A stretch of DNA of 44,488 bases from assembly GCA_013373625.1 (NCBI GenBank), contig JABXHM010000021.1, positions 1-44,488 on the forward strand, given 5' to 3'. Every line of letters begins with the position of its first letter. The first letter of the stretch is position 1. Both the position numbers and the translations under genes were made by a program. Positions 1-7,330 of the stretch are shown here, in pieces. The notes below the pieces were generated by a model that was given only the letters and a program-made list of their open reading frames with translations, made no database searches and had not been told where the DNA came from. This DNA comes from Alteromonadaceae bacterium (GTDB taxonomy: Bacteria; Pseudomonadota; Gammaproteobacteria; Enterobacterales; Alteromonadaceae).

Positions 1-27
1 CGCTCTAACCAACTGAGCTATAGACGC
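1..27 (-). tRNA. tRNA, 5' part only (cut by window edge)
   Basis: Read on the minus strand, positions 27 to 1 give a tRNA 5' half: acceptor strand GCGTCTA, then TAGCTCAGTTGGTTAGAGC, a canonical D-arm. The anticodon lies outside the window, so the amino acid cannot be named; tRNA-Val(GAC) and some tRNA-Arg genes begin similarly. A good promoter lies upstream at 62-90. Confidence 0.85.
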
Positions 28-61
28 ATTAAACTGAATCGGTGGTCACCGAATGGCGCGT

Positions 62-90
62 ATCATAGCGATGCCTCGGGCGCTGTGCAA
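62..90 (-). promoter_or_regulatory. sigma-70 promoter of the left-edge tRNA
   Basis: On the minus strand there is a -35 box TTGCAC (85-90) and a -10 box TATGAT (62-67), separated by exactly 17 bp. A GC-rich stretch (ACGCGCC) follows the -10, as in stringently controlled stable-RNA promoters. The tRNA starts about 35 bases downstream. This is a visual match only. Confidence 0.6.
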
Positions 91-156
91 GTATAAATTT
101 CGCTATTTTATTTAATTGCTTGTTGTTTAATCAGTGTCGTTAAAACCAACCAGGCT

Positions 157-1239
157 TTACGATGCTTTACATAAAAAAGGTAAAGGCCGAATGACATCCA
201 TAATGCTACCGCTTTGATAAACATCAACAAAGCACTCACCTAAACGATCCGACTCGCTGATTACCCTTTGCCAGTACTTAATTCGGCTTGGTGCATCCAT
301 GGTTTCAAAGTCTTTACGGTCGGGAATTTTGCCATAAGGCAACGACGCAATAAAATCTTCTGAGGGGACGAGCATAACCACATTATCGAAACTCGCTGCA
401 TGGGGTATTCTGCGCTTGAGGCCTTTATCAAACCACCCAGGAATAGCATGTGGATAAAAGTGCGGATATAACACCAGTCCTTTATCCGGCCCAAACGACA
501 AATCAAAGTGATAATCAATTATGCCACCATCACGATACATGCCTACAGGCGCTGCCACCACATGCTCTACGCCGGTTAAAACAAGTGGTATCGAGCCAGA
601 CGCCAGTAAAGCGTCTTTAATGTTGTTATATCCCAACTCAATAAACTCGGTAGCTAAGTGGTATGGATCGGTGATTGTAAGTTTACTGTTAGGTGCAAAA
701 AACACACTACGGGTATACAGCTTCTGTAACCACTGGCGTTTCATCGCATTCGCCGCGGCGCTTAAGCCTAATCCAACCATCTGACGATATCTGCCATAAT
801 GCTGCATGAGGCCATGACAGCGTGCCGCGATAACATGGAGTTTAACACGCTGGTTGGTCAGAACGTCCATTACCCCTTCCGGGCCCATGACGTAGTCAAT
901 CAACTCACGAGCTTTAGTGGTTATTTCTGTCGCTTTCGGTTTGGCAGAATACACCGTTTCGGAATAACACTCGGCTAAACGGTTAATGGCAGCAAGCGGA
1001 TCCTGTTGCACATAACACGCTGCGCGAAATGCACCGACAGAAGAGCCAATCACGTTCATTGGTTTGGTTGAATTGGCAAAAAACTCGGGAAACAGCACAC
1101 GATCGATTCCGGCCAGAACAAACCATTTAGGCCCGCCTGACGCACCAAGTACATGCGAAAACAAACCGGCCCGAAAGCCTTCCTGCTCGATCCGTCGCAT
1201 TGCTGACGGCCCGGCATAAATATTCAGCGGCATTCCCAA
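157..1239 (-). CDS. patatin-like phospholipase family protein
   Basis: This protein of 360 residues belongs to the patatin/RssA-like serine lipid acyl hydrolases. An oxyanion-type glycine motif GASGGPKW is at about residues 33-39, the nucleophile elbow G-S-S-V-G at 65-69 puts the Ser at 67, and the partner Asp is in the D-G-G motif at 237-239, so the Ser-Asp dyad is complete. No signal peptide is seen, so it is probably cytoplasmic or membrane-peripheral. The longest frame starts at a TTG (1239); an ATG two codons later (1233) is an equally good start. An AGG lies about 11 bases before the TTG, and neither start has a strong ribosome binding site. The substrate cannot be told from sequence. 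It is the last gene before the tRNA and appears to be a single transcription unit. Confidence 0.85.
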   Translation of the reverse strand: MGMPLNIYAGPSAMRRIEQEGFRAGLFSHVLGASGGPKWFVLAGIDRVLFPEFFANSTKPMNVIGSSVGAFRAACYVQQDPLAAINRLAECYSETVYSAKPKATEITTKARELIDYVMGPEGVMDVLTNQRVKLHVIAARCHGLMQHYGRYRQMVGLGLSAAANAMKRQWLQKLYTRSVFFAPNSKLTITDPYHLATEFIELGYNNIKDALLASGSIPLVLTGVEHVVAAPVGMYRDGGIIDYHFDLSFGPDKGLVLYPHFYPHAIPGWFDKGLKRRIPHAASFDNVVMLVPSEDFIASLPYGKIPDRKDFETMDAPSRIKYWQRVISESDRLGECFVDVYQSGSIMDVIRPLPFLCKAS

Positions 1240-1332
1240 AATGTGTAAACCTGTCTAATTATTTGTCTTATTATGATATTAATCCTAACCTAACAGCCAG
1301 TTAAGGTAAATCATCCCGAAGTACAGGTTGAG

Positions 1333-1506
1333 TTATTCACTGACTCTGGTGAAAAATGTTGTGAAAAAGTCTGGATTGTTACTCTGATTTATGCACATCC
1401 GCTTGCTGAACATATAATATACAGTTTAAAAAAGTCATATTTTACAGTGCATTATGAACTACACCATAACTACTCAACAAAGTTATCCACAGATATAGTG
1501 GATAAC
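1333..1506. promoter_or_regulatory. cluster of DnaA-box-like sites in the 1240-1595 gap
   Basis: The AT-rich gap between the divergent lipase and EIIA-like genes holds several matches to the DnaA box TTWTNCACA. Strict matches are TTATGCACA at 1389-1397 (+), TTATCCACA at 1483-1491 (+) and TTTTTCACA at 1360-1368 (-). Last-base mismatches are TTATTCACT at 1333-1341 (+) and TTATCCACT at 1497-1505 (-). The last two boxes form a perfect 9-bp inverted repeat, GTTATCCAC at 1482-1490 and GTGGATAAC at 1498-1506, with a 7-bp spacer. This could be a DnaA-controlled promoter, a DnaA titration site or a DARS-like locus. No dnaA, dnaN or gyrB gene is near, so a replication origin is unlikely. Confidence 0.5.
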
Positions 1507-1595
1507 CTACCATGACACCATATCCGCTGTGCGTAAATTCAGATTTGCTGATAAAGTGACTACTATTACAGGTATAAAAAGCAACGATTCACAAC

Positions 1596-2099
1596 ATGTT
1601 TAACAGCAAAATCACCGCTATGCCGCCATCAGGTACTAAACCTGTGATGCAACTTATAGCACCCGCGACGGGAGATATTACCCATTTGAACGAACTGACA
1701 CACCCTCTGTGTCAACAGGGCTTACTCGGTGACGGTGTTGCTATCACTATGACTAAAGGTGATGTATTTACGCCTGTCGATTGCAAAATAGAATCCATCA
1801 ACATAGCAAAAGCACAGGTTCGACTGGTAAGCATGAAAGGCCTTAAGATGCTGCTTCAAATAGGTGAGCCTGGCGCCGTGATCATGGGAGAAAGACTGCT
1901 GATGCATGTTAAGGCGGGACAGCGTTGTACGGCGAATACCCTTATTGCTCAATGTGACCCGCTGTGGATAAAACTGAATGGCCACGCCCCCGTTTGTATA
2001 CTTACACTGCTTAACACAGCCAAACTCACTGCCTTGCAGGTAATGCCTGGCAGAGCAGTGAGAGCGGGTGACGAGGAATTTATGATGCTCCACGCCTAG
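1596..2099 (+). CDS. EIIA-Glc-like (PTS IIA / Crr fold) protein lacking both active histidines
   Basis: At 167 residues this is the length of Crr, and the fold signatures are clear: APATGDI near residue 22, TPVD at 59-62, the G-x-x-x-L-L-x-I-G strand at 82-90 and an AGQR turn near 108. In EIIA-Glc the phosphorylated His90 and the assisting His75 sit in this region. Here my alignment puts Gln88 at the His90 position and Ala73 at the His75 position. The protein therefore cannot accept phosphate from HPr as EIIA-Glc does, and a binding or regulatory role is more likely. No other PTS gene is in the window. The ATG at 1596 lacks a clear ribosome binding site; ATGs at 1620 and 1647 are alternatives. 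The upstream DnaA-box cluster may regulate it. Confidence 0.75.
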   Translation: MFNSKITAMPPSGTKPVMQLIAPATGDITHLNELTHPLCQQGLLGDGVAITMTKGDVFTPVDCKIESINIAKAQVRLVSMKGLKMLLQIGEPGAVIMGERLLMHVKAGQRCTANTLIAQCDPLWIKLNGHAPVCILTLLNTAKLTALQVMPGRAVRAGDEEFMMLHA

Positions 2100-2142
2100 G
2101 CAGCAACAAACACCTGTTCCAGCATAAGCATCGTCCTGATGT

Positions 2143-2577
2143 TTAGCCCTTATTGAGGGTATGCGTTAAACTGATTTGCGCATTTAATACCTTCGAAATC
2201 GGGCAATTTTCCTTGGCGTCGTTGGCAATCGACACAAAGTCATCAGACGATATGTCATCCACTGTAGCGTCGAGAACTAAATCCGATTTAGTGACTTTAA
2301 AACCATCGCCGTCTTTTTCCAGCGTCACATGGGCTTCAACCGATAATTCACCATGCTCATACCCTGCATCAGCCAACGCAAATGATAACGCCATGGCGAA
2401 ACAACTCGCATGAGAGCTACCCAACAGTTCTTCTGGGTTGGTACCAGCTTTGTCTTCGAATCGGGTATTAAAACCATAGGGCTGATCCGATAGCGCCCCG
2501 CTCTGGGTGCTTACTTTACCCTGACCTTGTTTGCCTAATGGTTTGTAGTGAGCGGAAGCTGTTTTTACAATGCTCAT
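2143..2577 (-). CDS. osmC: OsmC family peroxiredoxin
   Basis: OsmC-type thiol peroxidases reduce organic hydroperoxides in the cytoplasm using two cysteines. The protein has 144 residues from the ATG at 2577, the usual length. The peroxidatic Cys59 lies in SSHASCFAMAL and the resolving Cys125 in ENCPISKVL, both in their family contexts. The frame is open for 24 more codons upstream, but the ATG at 2577 is preceded by GGGGAGATATTA, an excellent ribosome binding site, so I choose it. It is a single gene on the minus strand, converging on the EIIA-like gene. OsmC fits better than Ohr because of the HASCF context. Confidence 0.88.
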   Translation of the reverse strand: MSIVKTASAHYKPLGKQGQGKVSTQSGALSDQPYGFNTRFEDKAGTNPEELLGSSHASCFAMALSFALADAGYEHGELSVEAHVTLEKDGDGFKVTKSDLVLDATVDDISSDDFVSIANDAKENCPISKVLNAQISLTHTLNKG

Positions 2578-2912
2578 TAATATCTCCCCTTCAGAAGTGA
2601 ATTCGAATACCGGTGTCAACGCAACATAGCGTCTTATCTCACCGGGCAAAGCGATTACTCATGTGCTGTCTGAGAATCATTCTGCAACTTAACAAGTGCA
2701 TGAGCTGTGCCGTTTTGCCAAGCTTCTCTTCAGCCCTTGCCAACGCTGATTTAAGCGCTCCTGCCCGCAGTCAAATAGGTAAATAACGCCAACCAGACTG
2801 TGTCATAATTACGCCAACTGATAAAAATTTTCATACTGTCCAAGCGTCATTTACAAGCGCTGTACTGGCAAGCTAGACTTGCCGCAACTTACGAACAAAA
2901 TAAGGTGGCTGC
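2578..2912. other. intergenic region, divergent osmC / arsC-like
   Basis: This gap of 335 bases separates two divergent genes and must hold both promoters. It contains an inverted repeat GGCAAG (2867-2872) / CTTGCC (2878-2883), 30 bases before the downstream start codon, which could be an operator. On the minus strand a frame of about 44 codons is open upstream of position 2645, but it has no credible start or homology. Nothing else is supported. Confidence 0.3.
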
Positions 2913-3263
2913 ATGACTGTAGTGATGTACGGTATTGCGAACTGCGATACCATCAAAAAAGCCAAGAACTGGCTGACTGAACATGAGGTAGACTTTATCT
3001 TTCATGATTACCGAAAACAGGGCGTACCCGAACAGATTCTCAGCGACGCAATGTCAGCGCTGGGCTGGGAGCCATTGGTCAATAAACGTGGTACCACGTA
3101 CCGCAAGTTAAGCGATGCACAAAAAGAATCGCTGTCAGCCGACACGGCATTACCGCTACTGGTAGAACATCCGGCTATGATCAAACGTCCTTTGCTGACA
3201 GTTGATGGCAATTTTCATCTTGGTTTTAAGGCCGCTCAGTATGAAGAGGTGTTTAAGCCATGA
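2913..3263 (+). CDS. ArsC/Spx family reductase-like protein (YffB type)
   Basis: This is a thioredoxin-fold protein of 116 residues from the ArsC/Spx/YffB family. A single cysteine, Cys11, lies in the N-terminal [11 protein letters not shown] motif, and RPLL near residue 91 matches the conserved Arg-Pro loop. E. coli yffB has the same length and also sits immediately upstream of dapE, so the order is conserved. Substrate and activity are not established for this branch; arsenate reduction is not implied. AAGGTGGCTGC precedes the ATG as a ribosome binding site. The stop codon overlaps the start of dapE (ATGA), indicating translational coupling in the operon arsC-like/dapE/M15 peptidase/DUF2897. 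Confidence 0.88.
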   Translation: MTVVMYGIANCDTIKKAKNWLTEHEVDFIFHDYRKQGVPEQILSDAMSALGWEPLVNKRGTTYRKLSDAQKESLSADTALPLLVEHPAMIKRPLLTVDGNFHLGFKAAQYEEVFKP

Positions 3264-4387
3264 CCGATGTACTCGCGCTTACCAAAGAACTGATAAACCG
3301 TCGCTCAGTAACACCCGAAGACGCAGGCTGCCAGGATTTTATGAAAGACTGGCTGGCTGTCAGTGGCTTCAAAAACGAAACCCTGGTATTTGAAGATACC
3401 ACCAATTTATGGTCGCGACGCGGTACTCAGGGACCAGTATTTTGTTTTGCCGGCCATACCGACGTCGTGCCTTCCGGGCCGGAAGACGCCTGGCAAACAC
3501 CGCCTTTTACCGCCACCGAAAAAGACGGCAACCTGCATGGCCGCGGCGCCGCGGACATGAAAGGTAGTCTGGCGGCCATGCTGGCCGCCACGCGTCAGTT
3601 TGTAGCCGACTACCCCGACCACCATGGCAGTATCGCGTATTTAATAACCAGTGACGAAGAAGGCCCCTTCATAAATGGCACAACCCGGGTTATTGATACA
3701 CTGGAAGCGCGCAATGAAAAAATCACCTGGTGCGTGGTCGGTGAACCGTCAAGCACTAAGATGGTGGGAGATGTCGTTAAAAACGGGCGACGCGGTTCAC
3801 TCACCGGCGATCTGGTGGTTAAAGGCATTCAGGGCCATGTGGCTTACCCACATTTAGCCAGAAACCCCGTGCATCAGGCAGCGCCTGCCCTCGATGAACT
3901 GGCCAATGCTCACTGGGATCACGGCAATGAGTTTTTCCCGCCGACCAGTTTTCAGATCTCCAATATACATGGCGGCACAGGTGCCGGTAATGTGATTCCC
4001 GGCGAGCTTCATGTTTGTTTCAACTTTCGGTTTTCCACCGAAGTTACCGATCAGCAATTGATTACAAAGGTAGAAGATGTTCTGGCCAAACATAACCTTG
4101 AATACGACATAAAATGGACCTTCAATGGCCAGCCTTTTCTGACCGACCACGGTGATTTGCTATCTGCCACACAAAAAGCGATCCGCAGTGAAATGGACTT
4201 TGATACCTGCTTATCGACGGCTGGCGGCACTTCAGATGGTCGTTTTATTGCGCCAACAGGGGCACAGGTGGTTGAGTTGGGTCCGGTAAATGCCACAATT
4301 CACAAAATTGATGAGCATGTACGAATTAACGATCTTTATCACCTGGAACGTATTTACTATCGATTGCTGGAGAACTTACTGACATGA
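3260..4387 (+). CDS. dapE: succinyl-diaminopimelate desuccinylase
   Basis: DapE hydrolyses N-succinyl-LL-2,6-diaminopimelate in lysine and peptidoglycan precursor synthesis. The protein has 375 residues, the standard length. The M20 metallopeptidase signature is complete: metal ligands His66 and Asp68 in [12 protein letters not shown], bridging Asp99 in GRGAADMKG, and catalytic Glu133 with ligand Glu134 in TSDEEGP. A C-terminal GTSDGRF stretch and the IHKIDEH motif with the last His ligand are also present. Its start overlaps the stop of the upstream gene by four bases, and its own stop overlaps the next start in the same way (ATGA). It is cytoplasmic and presumably essential. Confidence 0.96.
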   Translation: MTDVLALTKELINRRSVTPEDAGCQDFMKDWLAVSGFKNETLVFEDTTNLWSRRGTQGPVFCFAGHTDVVPSGPEDAWQTPPFTATEKDGNLHGRGAADMKGSLAAMLAATRQFVADYPDHHGSIAYLITSDEEGPFINGTTRVIDTLEARNEKITWCVVGEPSSTKMVGDVVKNGRRGSLTGDLVVKGIQGHVAYPHLARNPVHQAAPALDELANAHWDHGNEFFPPTSFQISNIHGGTGAGNVIPGELHVCFNFRFSTEVTDQQLITKVEDVLAKHNLEYDIKWTFNGQPFLTDHGDLLSATQKAIRSEMDFDTCLSTAGGTSDGRFIAPTGAQVVELGPVNATIHKIDEHVRINDLYHLERIYYRLLENLLT

Positions 4388-5061
4388 ACCTAAGCAGCGC
4401 ATGGCTGGGCGAAGATGATTCTGCACTGATCAGTATCGAAGATAAACATCAGTTGTTACCTGCGGTGGCCGACGCGTTTACGGCCATGCAGCAAGCGGCT
4501 CACGCTGCTGGCCAGGATATACAAATAGCCAGCAGTTACCGTAGTTTCGACCGTCAGTTAGCAATATGGAACCGCAAATGGCGCGGTGAGTTGCCCCTAT
4601 ATGATCATGACAGCCGTTTACTCGACACCGCTTCCTTAAGTGATACCGACAAAGTTTATGCAATTCTTATCTGGTCGGCGCTGCCTGGCGGCAGTCGCCA
4701 TCACTGGGGAACAGATTTGGACGTTTACGACCGCGTTTCAATACAAGCCTGTGGTGGCCGGTTTGACATGGTCGACAGTGAATACCGTCGCGGCGGCCCG
4801 TGTTATCAACTTGCCCAATGGATGCAACAGCACCTTGAAGAATTTGGTTTTTGCCGGCCATTTCTCACTGACAAAGGCGGTGTCGCCACTGAACTCTGGC
4901 ACCTGTCCCACACCCACAGTGCTAAAGCGTTCGAATCGGTCCGCAGCCAACAAGCTCTCTATCAGCATTTAAGCAATGCACCGATTGAAGGCAAAGCCAT
5001 TATACTGAAGTTGCTGGATGAGCTTTATCCGCGTTTTGTATTAAATAAAGGAATTAACTAA
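4384..5061 (+). CDS. M15 family metallopeptidase (D-Ala-D-Ala carboxypeptidase, VanY-like)
   Basis: The protein has 225 residues. The M15/VanY zinc motif S-x-H-x-x-G-x-x-x-D is present as S104, H106, G109 and D113, and the C-terminal ELWHLSH supplies the catalytic Glu and third His ligand. SSYRSFDRQ near residue 50 is the typical N-terminal Arg-containing block. Enzymes of this family trim D-alanine from peptidoglycan stem peptides. No signal peptide is apparent, so either export is by another route or it acts on cytoplasmic or recycled muropeptides. Coupling to dapE (overlapping ATGA) fits a link to diaminopimelate and cell-wall metabolism. The exact bond cleaved is not known. Confidence 0.85.
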   Translation: MNLSSAWLGEDDSALISIEDKHQLLPAVADAFTAMQQAAHAAGQDIQIASSYRSFDRQLAIWNRKWRGELPLYDHDSRLLDTASLSDTDKVYAILIWSALPGGSRHHWGTDLDVYDRVSIQACGGRFDMVDSEYRRGGPCYQLAQWMQQHLEEFGFCRPFLTDKGGVATELWHLSHTHSAKAFESVRSQQALYQHLSNAPIEGKAIILKLLDELYPRFVLNKGIN

Positions 5062-5276
5062 TGAGTATGTGGGCAGTTATTGGCATTATTGCTATTGTTT
5101 TGAGCGTCATTGTGAGCAATATCATGCTGCTAAAATACAGCGCCAAATTTAAATTGCCAAAAACCTATACACCCCCTGAAGTGTCGCGTTCTGCGCAGGA
5201 TGACGAACATGATAGCCCAGCGTCTTCTGGTGTACAGGATGAACAAAGCGGTGATTCAAAGCAGGATAAACTTTGA
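5061..5276 (+). CDS. DUF2897 family small membrane protein
   Basis: A 71-residue protein with one N-terminal transmembrane helix (about residues 3-25) and a short basic segment, KYSAKFKLPKTY, followed by an acidic, Ser-rich, probably disordered tail. This matches the small DUF2897 family of Alteromonadales, whose function is unknown. The start overlaps the upstream stop by one base (TAATG), so it is the fourth gene of the dapE operon. It converges with the minus-strand YbjQ gene only 14 bases downstream, and I see no hairpin terminator in that gap. Confidence 0.7.
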   Translation: MSMWAVIGIIAIVLSVIVSNIMLLKYSAKFKLPKTYTPPEVSRSAQDDEHDSPASSGVQDEQSGDSKQDKL

Positions 5277-5290
5277 ATCACACAGGCAAT

Positions 5291-5611
5291 TTATTCTGCA
5301 GTGACTGCTGTGCCGCTAATACTGACCATAAGCATACTGTTCTTGTCGCCCAGCACCTCATAATCCAAATCAATACCGACTACGGCGTTGGCGCCCATGG
5401 CCCGCGCTTCCTGCTCTAGTTCACGAAACGCAATTTGACGCGCTTTGGTCATCTCATCTTCATACGAGCCAGATCGACCGCCAACAATGTCACGAATAGA
5501 CGCAAACAAGTCTTTAAACAAATTGGCCCCCATGATTGCTTCACCAATCACGATGCCGTGGTAAGCACTTATCGATTTACCTTCAATGGTTGGGGTAGTG
5601 GTTAAAATCAT
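5291..5611 (-). CDS. YbjQ/UPF0145 family protein
   Basis: A 106-residue protein that matches the YbjQ (UPF0145, heavy-metal-binding domain DUF74) family over its whole length. The motifs are TTTPTIEG at the N terminus, [12 protein letters not shown], the helix with [13 protein letters not shown], and the [12 protein letters not shown] strand. The family forms pentameric cytoplasmic rings of unknown function. The C terminus ends in ISGTAV as usual. A TAAGGAGAAATT ribosome binding site precedes the ATG at 5611. The 3' end of the upstream HIT gene overlaps it by four bases, so YbjQ, HIT and astE form one minus-strand operon. Confidence 0.9.
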   Translation of the reverse strand: MILTTTPTIEGKSISAYHGIVIGEAIMGANLFKDLFASIRDIVGGRSGSYEDEMTKARQIAFRELEQEARAMGANAVVGIDLDYEVLGDKNSMLMVSISGTAVTAE

Positions 5612-6021
5612 AATTTCTCCTTAAAAATTACCCGTTGTAATTGTGCCAGTTGGTGCTGGCTCTTTTCTTTTGAATACGGTATCGCAGGCAACTTGCCCCA
5701 AACAGGGGCCGGCCATGCAGCATCGTCATGAAAGCGCACCACATGATGTATATGAAGTTGTGATACTACATTGCCAAGGGCCGCAATATTCATTTTCTGG
5801 CCGTTGTATATCGCCATAAGTTCGATGGCGACATGGCGACTCTCGTTACAAAACTGTTGATAATCGGCATCACTGAGATCGGTGAGCTCCACTACCCCTG
5901 GTCGGCGGGGTACCAGTATTAGCCATGGATACTGGCTGTCATTCATCAGCAATACCCGGCAAAGAGGCAAATCTCCCACATGCAGCGTATCAGCCGCTAG
6001 TACCGGGTCGAGTTCAAACAT
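5608..6021 (-). CDS. HIT domain nucleotide-binding hydrolase
   Basis: A HIT-superfamily protein of 137 residues. The active-site block is Q-L-H90-I-H92-H93-V-V, so the first His of the usual H-x-H-x-H motif is replaced by Gln, as seen in some bacterial HIT families. LILVPRR near residue 35 and NIAALGNVV near 78 are the usual strand and loop before the motif. Family members hydrolyse or transfer nucleotidyl groups (dinucleoside polyphosphates, nucleoside phosphoramidates). The substrate is not predictable. The gene overlaps astE upstream (8 bases) and YbjQ downstream (4 bases), so it is translationally coupled to both. Confidence 0.85.
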   Translation of the reverse strand: MFELDPVLAADTLHVGDLPLCRVLLMNDSQYPWLILVPRRPGVVELTDLSDADYQQFCNESRHVAIELMAIYNGQKMNIAALGNVVSQLHIHHVVRFHDDAAWPAPVWGKLPAIPYSKEKSQHQLAQLQRVIFKEKL

Positions 6022-7042
6022 CCAGTGTCTCCAGCGTGGTAGGTACTACAGTAAGTAACGCCCGTTGTCCCAGCGCGACCCTGGCATTAGGAAACACGAT
6101 TGCTTCGCCATCATACTGGGCAACATACTGCGCTCCTGGTTCTGAAGCCAGCACAGTGCCTTGTTTGAAGTCGGTAAAATTGGGCACATCATCAGCAAAA
6201 TGCAGGGTAAAATCCAGATGCTGACGATTTATCACCTGATTCACTTTATATATCAACAACTCACTCATCCTTGCAGCGGGGGCAAAATCGGGCTCACTGA
6301 CCAGCGCAGTCAGCGACGCGCGCGCGGCAGCAAAACTGCGCATATCGTTTTCACCAAACGGCCTCACTTTACCCAACTCTACGGTAAATCCCCTGGCTTT
6401 ATACTGGTGGGAAGAAAAATAGCTAAAGGTAGTGGTAGGCGCTGAAGACAATAAAAATGTATCCACACCACAGGCGGCTAAGAATCCGAACTGTTTGGCA
6501 CTCGGTAAGCGCCCATCATCTAAGAAGGGCATTACCACAAATTTGTCATTTTTAGAGTCGCGGATTGCGGTATGCAAATCATAGTGGAGCTTTTCTTTGT
6601 TACCCTGCGCTTTAGCAAAGAACTGCCCCACCGTGTCTTCCAGTAGTTTAGCTCGCTGACGTTCTGGTGAAGAGCCGATCTTGTGAGCACCACTGAACAA
6701 ACGATTCATGTTTTCGTCAATGAAGCGTTCTCCCGTATTCATGGCAGGAAGATTGCCAAAGATCATTAGTACCCGGTGCTGCACGGTAATCGAACCGCTA
6801 ATAATCTCGTCGAGCATGTCAGAGCAGATTTCAATAGGCGCGGTTTCGTTACCATGAATACCACAAGACAAGACTATAAGCTTGTCCGCCTGAGTGGCTG
6901 GCGTAATCTCAACAATGCCTGGCGCAATAATGTCGATCGTTGTTTTATTGGCTAAAGTGCCCCTCACCTGTTTAGCAAAGGTATCTGGCTGGAAGCGTGA
7001 TAAATGTAAAAACTGACCATTGGCCAGAAAAGAGAGATCCAT
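6014..7042 (-). CDS. astE: succinylglutamate desuccinylase
   Basis: AstE performs the last step of arginine succinyltransferase catabolism, splitting N-succinylglutamate to glutamate and succinate. The protein has 342 residues. It has the M14-like zinc motif H63-G-N-E66 in LSCGIHGNETAPIEI, the DLHTAIRDS segment with the third metal ligand, and VELGKVRPFG near residue 220. The other ast genes are not in the window, so this astE is separate from any astCADB cluster, which is common in Alteromonadales. It is the first gene of the operon astE/HIT/YbjQ. The start ATG is at 7042; GGATCTCTC-type purine support upstream is weak. Confidence 0.92.
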   Translation of the reverse strand: MDLSFLANGQFLHLSRFQPDTFAKQVRGTLANKTTIDIIAPGIVEITPATQADKLIVLSCGIHGNETAPIEICSDMLDEIISGSITVQHRVLMIFGNLPAMNTGERFIDENMNRLFSGAHKIGSSPERQRAKLLEDTVGQFFAKAQGNKEKLHYDLHTAIRDSKNDKFVVMPFLDDGRLPSAKQFGFLAACGVDTFLLSSAPTTTFSYFSSHQYKARGFTVELGKVRPFGENDMRSFAAARASLTALVSEPDFAPAARMSELLIYKVNQVINRQHLDFTLHFADDVPNFTDFKQGTVLASEPGAQYVAQYDGEAIVFPNARVALGQRALLTVVPTTLETLDV

Positions 7043-7255
7043 AGATATTATTTATTGGTTTTGTGTAGTGAACACAGTCTACCCTGTAAACCGCGTGCCG
7101 AAAAGACAGGAAGACAACCACACTGAACAAGGCGTAAGGTCATCATGACTGGTAATGAATAATCCAGCATTATGAGTATTCAAACTATACGACAGTGCTG
7201 GTTCATTGAAAAATACTCAGACTGCAGTAAAAATGTACAAACAATAGTAACAAGC

Positions 7256-7330
7256 CCTAGGGCATGCTCGCCTTTGATGTTCAAAATTTGGCTTGTATGA
7301 AAGCGTTTTAATCGTAAAACACGCCCTAGG
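7256..7330. repeat. 75-bp element with terminal inverted repeats
   Basis: Positions 7256-7266 (CCTAGGGCATG) and 7320-7330 (CACGCCCTAGG) are inverted repeats of 11 bp with one mismatch, and each contains the palindrome CCTAGG. Between them, on the minus strand, are two smaller possible hairpins: GTTTTA/TAAAAC and a GCC..TTTGA/TCAAA..GGC stem. Folded together they would make a three-way junction. The stop codon of the GGDEF-EAL gene (7326-7328) lies inside the right repeat, so the element forms the end of that gene's transcript. It may be a MITE-like or structured-RNA repeat. I saw no second copy in the window. Confidence 0.5.

Noticed and set aside
1333..1506. Replication origin
   Set aside because: DnaA-box-like sites are present, but there are no neighbouring dnaA, dnaN, gyrB, mnmG or parAB genes and no AT-rich 13-mer array that I could see.
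1722..2093. Minus-strand frame of 123 codons opposite the EIIA-like gene
   Set aside because: No homology and no ribosome binding site; the plus-strand frame has clear EIIA fold motifs.
2640..2775. Minus-strand frame of about 44 codons upstream of osmC (reads KSALARAEEKLGKTAQLMHL)
   Set aside because: No start codon in a suitable place and no recognised family; probably chance or an unprovable relic.
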